A stretch of 5,376 nt of DNA from Bacteroidales bacterium (GTDB taxonomy: Bacteria; Bacteroidota; Bacteroidia; Bacteroidales; JAGOPY01), in assembly GCA_030638325.1 (NCBI GenBank), contig DAOWEV010000156.1, forward strand, positions 1-5,376, in the 5' to 3' direction. Within the stretch, counting starts at the first letter, position 1, and each line of letters starts with the position of its first letter. Under the pieces are notes generated by a model that made no database searches, was not told the origin of the DNA, and worked only from the letters and a program-made list of their open reading frames with translations. The position numbers were made by a program, and so were the translations under genes. Below are positions 1 through 5,376 of this stretch, in pieces.

Positions 1-1992
1 TATGGCTGTCACGATCTTATCTAAGCTTCCTTTAATGATGGTGATATCAGCGGTTTCAATGGTAATATCGGTTCCGGTGCCCATGGCAATACCGACATCG
101 GCCTGGGCCAATGCCGGCGCATCGTTGATGCCATCACCGGCCATTGCAACAGTTATTCCACCATCCTGCAATAATTTCAGGTAGCTCAGCTTATCCAGCG
201 GCGAAATGCCTGCACGGTAATGATCAATGCCAAGCTGGGCTGCTATATAAGCTGCCGGTCTTTCCCGGTCTCCGGTAAGCATGTGTACAGTAAGGCCCTC
301 TTTTTTCATAGCAGCAATGGCATCCCGGGAGGATTCCTTTATGGTATCGGAAACTGCTAACACTGCCATCAGTTCATGATCTCTGACGATATACCCCAGA
401 GAAGCAGTTGACTGCTTCACATCTTCCGAAAAAGCCCGGATCTTTTCAGGGATGAAATTGATATCAGCTTCTTTAAGAATGGTTTCATTACCGGCCATAT
501 ACGTATGATCCCTGAAAACGGCCCTCACACCAATGCCTGTCAGGCTTTCAAATGCCACTTTATCAACTGCATGGATCCCCCGGTCTTTTAAAAATGAGAC
601 AATGGCTTCTGCCACCGGATGTTCCGAACGTGTCTCTGCGGCAAGAATAACCCCCAGCGTCTCTTTAATGTTTTCTTCAGCCTCTGCAAAAATGTAGCTG
701 TTTACTGCCGGTCTTCCCTGTGTGATCGTACCTGTTTTGTCTAATACTATGGCTTTGACTTTACAGGCCCGTTCCAGGCTTTCAGCATCTTTTATAAGGA
801 TGCCTGCTTCTGCGGCTTTACCTATTCCTACCATGATGGCTGTGGGTGTGGCAAGCCCCAGGGCACATGGACATGCAATGATCAGTACCGTAACAGCCGT
901 CAGAAATGCGTAAGTCAGGCGGGGTTCAGGACCCAGGAAAAACCAGGCAATAAATGTTATCATGGCAATGACAATGACTACCGGTACAAAAACTCCGGCC
1001 ACTTTGTCGGCCAGCTTCTGAACCGGGGCCTTACTGCCCTGGGCTTCCCGGACACTCTTGATGATCCGGGCCAATATCGTATCCCTGCCCACCTTTTCGG
1101 CTGTCATCAGAAAACTGCCTGTTTTATTAATGGTAGCGCCTATTACCATATCTCCGGTTTTCTTAGTGGCTGGTAAAGGTTCTCCGGTGATCATGCTTTC
1201 ATCCACAACAGAATAACCTTCGGTAATATTCCCATCCACAGGGATCTTCTCACCGGGCCGGATCCGGAGGATATCACCGGGCTTTACCTGGTCGACAGGT
1301 ATTTTATCTTCCTTTCCCTGCCTGATCACAATAGCTTCTTTAACCCCCAGGCTCATGAGCTTTTTAATGGAAGATGAAGTTTTTAACCGCGCCTTTTGTT
1401 CAAGGTATCTGCCTAACAATATGAGTGAAACAATCATGGCGGCTGCCTCAAAGTAAACGTGGGCTTCCAGTCCCCTGGAATGAAATACGGCCGGAAAAAG
1501 GGTGTTGAAAGCGCTCCAAAGAAATGCCGTCCCGGCGCCCATAGCCACGAGGGTATCCATATTTGCTGAGAAGTGCCTGGTTTGCCTGAATGCGTTAATA
1601 AAAAACACTTTTCCAAAAACAAACAAAACAATGAAGCTGAGCGCCATCATGATCCAGTTGGCATAGGGCAGGCCGGGGAACAACATCGCGATCAGCATGA
1701 CCGGAATGGCAATTAGAATGGCAGAAAATGCGTTCTTCCGTGACCTCTTAAATATTATTTCTTCATCCTTCTCTGATCCGGCATCTTCTTTAAGTCCATA
1801 GCCTGCACCCCCCACAGCTTTGGCCATTTTTGAAAACCCGGTCTCCCCGGGGTCAAAGCTCACCATGACCGTGGAATCTGAGAAATTTACGGCAGCACTT
1901 TTAATGCCCGGTTGTGACTGCAGTGCTTTTTCAACATTTGCAGCACACCCGGCACATGACAGGCCTTCAACTTTATAAGTTTCTTTTTTCAT
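1..1992 (-). CDS. copA: Copper-exporting P1B-type ATPase CopA (C-terminus cut by window edge)
   Basis: Inner-membrane pump that uses ATP to export Cu(I), or possibly Ag(I), from the cytoplasm. The 664 visible residues read without interruption. An N-terminal HMA metal-binding domain spans about residues 5-68, with the CxxC pair C13 and C16 in GLSCAGC; Leu replaces the usual Met. Membrane helices lie near 89-107, 112-130, 146-165, 180-197, 331-352 and 361-383, the last carrying the ion-site motif CPC (374-376). The actuator TGE is at 269-271, the phosphorylated Asp is D418 in DKTGT, the nucleotide-domain SEHP has H458, and TGD (573-575) and GDGIND (619-624) complete the hinge. Compared with the family, about 70-90 residues are missing: the last two helices with the final metal-site residues. 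ATG at 1992 is chosen because AAGA lies about 7 bases upstream; an in-frame ATG at 1998 would add Met-Gln. It follows the DUF481 gene by 8 bases. The CPC motif makes the Cu/Ag class firm; the in vivo metal is inferred. Confidence 0.97.
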   Translation of the reverse strand, partial: MKKETYKVEGLSCAGCAANVEKALQSQPGIKSAAVNFSDSTVMVSFDPGETGFSKMAKAVGGAGYGLKEDAGSEKDEEIIFKRSRKNAFSAILIAIPVMLIAMLFPGLPYANWIMMALSFIVLFVFGKVFFINAFRQTRHFSANMDTLVAMGAGTAFLWSAFNTLFPAVFHSRGLEAHVYFEAAAMIVSLILLGRYLEQKARLKTSSSIKKLMSLGVKEAIVIRQGKEDKIPVDQVKPGDILRIRPGEKIPVDGNITEGYSVVDESMITGEPLPATKKTGDMVIGATINKTGSFLMTAEKVGRDTILARIIKSVREAQGSKAPVQKLADKVAGVFVPVVIVIAMITFIAWFFLGPEPRLTYAFLTAVTVLIIACPCALGLATPTAIMVGIGKAAEAGILIKDAESLERACKVKAIVLDKTGTITQGRPAVNSYIFAEAEENIKETLGVILAAETRSEHPVAEAIVSFLKDRGIHAVDKVAFESLTGIGVRAVFRDHTYMAGNETILKEADINFIPEKIRAFSEDVKQSTASLGYIVRDHELMAVLAVSDTIKESSRDAIAAMKKEGLTVHMLTGDRERPAAYIAAQLGIDHYRAGISPLDKLSYLKLLQDGGITVAMAGDGINDAPALAQADVGIAMGTGTDITIETADITIIKGSLDKIVTAI

Positions 1993-2003
1993 CTGCATTC
2001 TTA
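1990..2003 (-). promoter_or_regulatory. Stop-start junction between DUF481 gene and copA, with two candidate starts
   Basis: Read on the minus strand, the TAA stop of the upstream gene (2003-2001) is followed by GAATGCAG and then ATG at 1992. A second ATG (1998-1996) lies in the same frame, two codons earlier. The short A/G run TAAGA overlaps the stop codon and is well spaced for the 1992 start but too close for 1998. The arrangement suggests that ribosomes ending the first gene reinitiate on copA. This is inferred from spacing only; there is no strong Shine-Dalgarno sequence. Confidence 0.5.
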
Positions 2004-3047
2004 GAACGACACCCCAACCGACAGCACCGTCCCCCAGTCATTATTTGAAGCATTCTCACCTTGCGGTTTACTGTCATAATTATCATAAAGCGAAAGACTG
2101 ATATAAAAGTCAGAGATGACTTCAAGTTTGGCATTGAAATTGAAGTTGAGCCTGTACCTGTCTTTCACGGAGAAGCTGGGGTAGAAGCCAATATATGTGG
2201 TAATATCCAGTTTCGGAATAAGGTATCTGAATACTTTGTGCTGTACATATACCAGGCCTTCATAATTGATTGTTGCCTCTTTAACCCCGTTTGCATATTC
2301 CCGGTTGACATTTGCTCCCAACGTAAAGAACAGCCGCTGCCGCATTGAACTAACAAGGTCATGACTAACCCCCAGGAGTGTCAGCAGTCTCAGGTCAAGG
2401 CCCAGTTCCGAATTGGTCTCTGCTGATAGTGCAATGTCCGCGTACCAGTTCCTGGCGAGGTAGCGTTGGAGACTAAGTGTCGTAGTCATATTTCTGGTTT
2501 CGCTGTCTTCATTCGGGTTGGTAAAAATGGTGCTGTTAGAGAAATCAATATGATATTTTTTAACCCGGTAGGTTAAGTTTCCGGAGAAGTTGAATTGTAA
2601 AATATTACTACCCTTGGTATAGCTGAACCCAAGATCCGCATCGCCGTCAATCCGTGCCCAGAATTTATTTCTGAGCCGGTAGATTTCTACGATCTGGTTT
2701 ATACGAACCGGGATCCGGCCGTTCAGGATAACAATATTAGTGAGGCGGGGAAAACTTGATGTGTCAAGCGAGCCAAAATATTTCAAACCGTTATCCAGCC
2801 TGATCTCAAATGTTTTTTTGGATTTCATTGAGGATATCTTATCAACTTCTATATTTACTGTTCCCATGCCATCCATTTTATAAGTCAGGATGCCATATGT
2901 GAATTTTTTGATCTCCCCTGTAATTATATTTCCATTTATCAAAATGACCGTATCAGTCTTTTGATTAACCTTTTGTGCCAATGTAAGTATTGATGAAAAG
3001 CTTAATGCCAATATTAATATCCTCTGAAATATTTGAAATCTCTTCAT
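2001..3047 (-). CDS. DUF481-family outer-membrane beta-barrel protein with tandem N-terminal domain
   Basis: A 348-residue secreted protein, most likely inserted in the outer membrane. Residues 1-24 form a signal peptide: basic MKRFQ start, hydrophobic core 10-23, probable cleavage after A24 before Gln. Residues about 32-125 look like two related beta-rich units: the first contains DTVILINGNIITGEIK (32-47) and ends near KISSMKS; the second contains FEIRLDNGLKYFGSL (80-94) and ends near QIVEIYRL. From about 130 the sequence becomes alternating beta-strands, with the DUF481-like stretch DADLGFSYTKGSN (136-148), regular aromatic residues, and a terminal strand ending VGVSF, whose final Phe is the usual outer-membrane assembly signal. 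DUF481 includes E. coli YdiY, a stress-induced protein of unknown mechanism. No enzyme motif is visible. It is the promoter-proximal gene of a unit with copA, which hints at, but does not prove, a role in metal or envelope stress. The start is the only ATG preceding the signal peptide. Family assignment is by recognition, not search. Confidence 0.85.
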   Translation of the reverse strand: MKRFQIFQRILILALSFSSILTLAQKVNQKTDTVILINGNIITGEIKKFTYGILTYKMDGMGTVNIEVDKISSMKSKKTFEIRLDNGLKYFGSLDTSSFPRLTNIVILNGRIPVRINQIVEIYRLRNKFWARIDGDADLGFSYTKGSNILQFNFSGNLTYRVKKYHIDFSNSTIFTNPNEDSETRNMTTTLSLQRYLARNWYADIALSAETNSELGLDLRLLTLLGVSHDLVSSMRQRLFFTLGANVNREYANGVKEATINYEGLVYVQHKVFRYLIPKLDITTYIGFYPSFSVKDRYRLNFNFNAKLEVISDFYISLSLYDNYDSKPQGENASNNDWGTVLSVGVSF

Positions 3048-3048
3048 C

Positions 3049-3062
3049 TTTGGGAACCCAAA
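3049..3062. repeat. 14-base dyad abutting the DUF481 gene start
   Basis: TTTGGG-AA-CCCAAA is a perfect inverted repeat with 6-base arms and a 2-base centre, ending one base before the ATG at 3047. It could be an operator for a dimeric regulator, or in mRNA a small hairpin (5 base pairs, 4-base loop) next to the start codon. It also overlaps the alternative -7 element at 3059-3066. Function is inferred; the arms are short. Confidence 0.4.
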
Positions 3063-3089
3063 AATAATATAATACGGTTATTTTGACAA
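3059..3089 (-). promoter_or_regulatory. Alternative leftward promoter, close to the start codon
   Basis: On the minus strand TTG (3089-3087) is followed after 20 bases by TATTTTTG (3066-3059), matching the Bacteroidota -33/-7 pattern in both sequence and spacing better than the upstream candidate. However, transcription would start only about 6 bases before the ATG, giving an almost leaderless mRNA. It is therefore listed as an alternative to the element at 3098-3105. Confidence 0.3.
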
Positions 3090-3097
3090 GAATAGGG

Positions 3098-3105
3098 CAA
3101 AGGTA
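3098..3105 (-). promoter_or_regulatory. Candidate -7 promoter element for the DUF481-copA operon
   Basis: The minus strand reads TACCTTTG, an exact match to the Bacteroidota sigma-factor -7 consensus TAnnTTTG. Transcription would begin near 3093, giving a leader of about 45 bases. No convincing TTTG -33 element is seen at the expected distance upstream, where the sequence is simply AT-rich. The match is direct; activity is inferred. Confidence 0.4.
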
Positions 3106-3122
3106 ATAAGTAATTGTTATTA
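3104..3122. repeat. Dyad between the divergent candidate promoters
   Basis: TAATAA-N7-TTATTA is an inverted repeat centred at 3113, between the leftward -7 element (3098-3105) and the rightward one (3132-3139). That is a suitable place for an operator controlling either or both transcripts. The arms are pure A/T in an AT-rich region, so chance occurrence is likely enough to keep confidence low. Confidence 0.3.
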
Positions 3123-3131
3123 AGAATTTAT

Positions 3132-3139
3132 TAATTTTG
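3132..3139 (+). promoter_or_regulatory. Candidate -7 promoter element for the mechanosensitive channel gene
   Basis: The plus strand reads TAATTTTG, an exact match to TAnnTTTG. Transcription would start near 3143, giving a leader of about 36 bases before the ATG at 3179. The nearest -33 candidate, ATTG at 3113-3116, is only 15 bases away, shorter than the usual spacing of about 19, so the promoter is plausible but incomplete. Confidence 0.4.
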
Positions 3140-3156
3140 GTCATCCTGTAGAGGTA

Positions 3157-3170
3157 TTATATCAATATAA
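3157..3170. repeat. 14-base AT dyad just before the channel gene start
   Basis: TTATAT-CA-ATATAA is a perfect inverted repeat with 6-base arms and a 2-base centre, ending 8 bases before the ATG at 3179 and so inside the predicted leader. It has the same geometry as the GC-containing dyad before the divergent gene, though a different sequence. An all-A/T RNA stem would be weak, so an operator role or chance is more likely than a hairpin. Confidence 0.3.
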
Positions 3171-3178
3171 CATAAAGC

Positions 3179-5376
3179 ATGAAATCATATAGACCCCCAA
3201 ATATAAGAGGTGCAGTATTGAAAGTATTATTTCCCCTGATCTTATCATTTATCTTATTGAGCCCGGCTAATCTTTTTGCTCAGGCCGGCACTTCAACCAC
3301 TGATACGGTTGCTGTGCAAAAGCCTGTGCCCATCCCGTTGACTCAAATAACCAATGGTGCGGAAGAGATTAGCATAAAATTCAACAAGATCAGTAAGGAA
3401 CTTGAGCCAATAGCAGAAATTCATAGCATAGACTCCTTGTTGCCGGAGTTTACTGAATATCTGGCGAATGAGGGAAGGGAAATAGAAGCTGACAGGCTCA
3501 TGCGTTCGTCACGGCAAATGCTTGAAAGCCTGTACCGGGAATGGCAAACATATAGCAATAAACTGAATGTAAGTAAAACTAAGCTGGATACCAGGTCTGA
3601 AAACTTGAATTCTATTATTAAGGATTTAAACAAAATCCTGATTATATGGAACCTCACAGCTGAAAACTTAAAATTGGAGGAGGAGACTCCACAAGAACTG
3701 TTAGATCGTGTTCAGTCAATCATAAAAGAAGCTGCTGACCTGCATGCAGAAGCCACCAGGCAACGTAGTGAAGTGGTGGTACTCGGAGACAAGGTCACCG
3801 AGCAAAACCTGTTGATTGATAAGAATCTTAATGATATCAGCAAGGCCCAGGCTGAATTCAGAAAAAACCTGTTTATTAAGGACAGTCCTTTTATATGGCA
3901 GGTCCGTATTAAAGATATTTCCTTTTCAGGGTTTAAAAACTCACTCATTGATACCTGGAATGAAGAGATCAGAAATCTAGGGGTGTACTTTTCTCTTCAG
4001 ATCAGTACATTCTACAGATACTTAGCTGTTTTAATATTGCTCATAATCCTTTTACTGGTATTACGGTCCCGGTTTGACAAGCTTCATTTATCGCAGAATG
4101 ACAGGCGAACGGCCCTTGCCAGATACGTAATCTCCCATCCTGTTATTGCATCTTTTGTATTGGCTTTTTTGTTGTTCTTTTTATTCTTTCCTTCCAGGCC
4201 TGTTCTTCTGACAGAGGTTCTGATGCTGGGTGCTTTAGTAACCGTAATAGTATTATTAAGAGGAATACTGGATAAGCATGTTTTGCCGTTTTTGATTTTC
4301 CTGCTGGGAATATTTGTTATAGATAAGAGTCAAACCTTTTTCTATACTCAGGATATTCTTCACCGCTACTATATTTTGTTCGAATCATTGATTGCTCTCC
4401 TTGCTTTTATCTGGTATTTCAGAAGGGAAGCAAAAGTTTATAGGGTTAATCTGGGATTTAATAACAAAGTCGTCAGATATACAGCCCTGGTGATCCATCT
4501 TTTAATGGGCATTTCATTCGTTGCAAATATCATCGGATATGTCAGTCTGGCCGGGATGTTAATAGGAGTGACGATAACAGGAATGGTAACTGCAGTTGTT
4601 ATTTATGGTTCATTTATAGTGGGAAAATCATTGCTCATCACCTTATTGAGGATACGGGGAGCAGGTGACCTGTACATTGTCAAAAAGCATATTGAAATAC
4701 TGGAGAAGAGGGTCATAAACCTCCTCGTTATTTTTGCGTATTTCCTATGGATTAAAGCTGTCCTGGATCAAATTGACCTGTTTCGTCCCTTTTTAAATTG
4801 GATTTATGGTCTGCTTGATCTGAAGTGGGAGATTGGGAAAAGCGAGATTTCTATGGCGAGTATTTTAGGATTTGTGCTGGTTTTAATAATCACTTATGCC
4901 CTTAGCAAGCTTATCTCATTGATCCTGGAAGATGAAATATTTGCCAGGATAAAGTTAAAAAAAGGCCTTCCGGAAGCCATATCCATGGTGGTGAAGGTCG
5001 TTATTGTCACTTTTGGGGTTTATATCGCCCTGATGGCTGCCGGATTTGATCTGAGTAAGTTCAGCTTGATGGCAGGTGCTCTCGGGGTAGGTATAGGCTT
5101 TGGCTTGCAGACCATCATTTACAATTTCGTGAGCGGGCTGATTCTTGTATTTGAAAGGCCGATCAATGTTGGCGATACTATTGAGGTTGAGAGTCTTGTA
5201 GGCATTGTGAAAAGGATTGGAATGCGTTCCAGCAATGTAAGGACCTATGATGGCGCTGAAGTTATCGTCCCCAATGGAAACCTGATCGCAAACCAGGTGA
5301 TCAACTGGACCCTGTCAGATGAAAGAAGAAGACTTGAAATAAAAGTGGGAGCCGCCTATGGTAGCGACCCTAACGA
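3179..5376 (+). CDS. Large MscS-family mechanosensitive channel with periplasmic helical domain (C-terminus cut by window edge)
   Basis: Inner-membrane channel expected to open under membrane tension and release solutes on hypo-osmotic shock. 732 residues are visible in one open frame. Residues 1-34 are a signal peptide (hydrophobic 16-33, cleavage after LFA). Residues about 55-250 are polar, charged and helical, probably a periplasmic coiled-coil-like domain. About eleven membrane segments follow, near 282-295, 320-337, 342-360, 368-381, 397-414, 435-453, 457-481, 512-529, 560-583, 601-621 and the pore helix 629-658. The pore helix has the Gly/Ala packing pattern GALGVGIGFGLQ (633-644), then NFVSGLILVFERPINVGD (649-666). 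The beta domain has RSSNVRTYDGAEVIVPNG (683-700) and INWT. By alignment to E. coli MscS about 90 residues of the cytoplasmic vestibule are missing. The layout resembles MscK/MscM rather than small MscS, although the N-terminal domain is shorter than theirs. The ATG at 3179 places the signal peptide correctly; an A-rich ATAAAG precedes it instead of a Shine-Dalgarno sequence. Ion selectivity cannot be read from sequence. Confidence 0.95.
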   Translation, partial: MKSYRPPNIRGAVLKVLFPLILSFILLSPANLFAQAGTSTTDTVAVQKPVPIPLTQITNGAEEISIKFNKISKELEPIAEIHSIDSLLPEFTEYLANEGREIEADRLMRSSRQMLESLYREWQTYSNKLNVSKTKLDTRSENLNSIIKDLNKILIIWNLTAENLKLEEETPQELLDRVQSIIKEAADLHAEATRQRSEVVVLGDKVTEQNLLIDKNLNDISKAQAEFRKNLFIKDSPFIWQVRIKDISFSGFKNSLIDTWNEEIRNLGVYFSLQISTFYRYLAVLILLIILLLVLRSRFDKLHLSQNDRRTALARYVISHPVIASFVLAFLLFFLFFPSRPVLLTEVLMLGALVTVIVLLRGILDKHVLPFLIFLLGIFVIDKSQTFFYTQDILHRYYILFESLIALLAFIWYFRREAKVYRVNLGFNNKVVRYTALVIHLLMGISFVANIIGYVSLAGMLIGVTITGMVTAVVIYGSFIVGKSLLITLLRIRGAGDLYIVKKHIEILEKRVINLLVIFAYFLWIKAVLDQIDLFRPFLNWIYGLLDLKWEIGKSEISMASILGFVLVLIITYALSKLISLILEDEIFARIKLKKGLPEAISMVVKVVIVTFGVYIALMAAGFDLSKFSLMAGALGVGIGFGLQTIIYNFVSGLILVFERPINVGDTIEVESLVGIVKRIGMRSSNVRTYDGAEVIVPNGNLIANQVINWTLSDERRRLEIKVGAAYGSDPN

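Noticed and set aside
2..913. Short plus-strand open frames at 2-184 and 722-913
   Set aside because: They lie antisense to copA, whose minus-strand frame carries every P-type ATPase motif; their products are low-complexity with no recognisable domain.
1434..1631. 65-codon minus-strand open frame inside copA
   Set aside because: It is out of frame with copA across conserved membrane helices (including MDTLVAMG) and shows no features of its own.
2061..2362. Open frames at 2061-2348 (plus) and 2165-2362 (minus)
   Set aside because: Both overlap the barrel region of the DUF481 gene in other frames and have no independent start signal or recognisable product.
3104..3122. Rho-independent terminator in the divergent region
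   Set aside because: The dyads have short or A/T-only arms and no following T-tract, and they sit between divergent starts, where a terminator is not expected.
3421..3948. Two 78-codon minus-strand open frames opposite the channel gene
   Set aside because: They are antisense to the periplasmic domain of the MscS-family gene, and no promoter-like or family signal supports them.
1..5376. Mobile element, CRISPR array, RNA gene or toxin-antitoxin system
   Set aside because: No transposase-like frame, long terminal repeats, spaced direct repeats, tRNA-like folds or small paired genes were seen; the coding genes fill all but about 140 bases.

Overview
The window looks like a chromosomal segment from a Bacteroidota bacterium. 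The evidence is indirect: none of the three genes has a strong Shine-Dalgarno sequence, the only intergenic region contains several matches to the Bacteroidota -7 promoter element TAnnTTTG, and the protein types (a DUF481 barrel with a paired N-terminal domain, a long multi-helix MscS channel) are common in that phylum. No species can be named from this sequence.

Layout. Positions 1-3047 are transcribed leftward and hold a tight two-gene unit. The first gene (2001-3047) encodes a secreted DUF481-type outer-membrane beta-barrel protein. The second (1992 down to the window edge) encodes a P1B-type copper-exporting ATPase (CopA) that is complete at its N-terminus and loses its last membrane helices off the left edge. 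The gap between them is only 8 bases, so they are very probably co-transcribed and may be translationally coupled. A 131-base AT-rich divergent intergenic region (3048-3178) follows, with candidate promoters facing both ways and three short dyads. Positions 3179-5376 are transcribed rightward and encode a large MscS-family mechanosensitive channel with a signal peptide, a helical periplasmic domain and about eleven membrane helices. It is cut by the right edge within its cytoplasmic domain.

How the genes may work together. CopA pumps monovalent copper out of the cytoplasm across the inner membrane. Its operon partner is an outer-membrane protein of unknown role, so a link to envelope metal or stress physiology is a reasonable inference but is not shown by sequence. 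The divergent channel would protect against osmotic downshock. All three products are envelope proteins. No mobile element, CRISPR array, RNA gene, frameshift or clear terminator was found. I see no strong candidate for an undescribed system; the DUF481-CopA pairing and the dyad-rich divergent control region are the points most worth checking.
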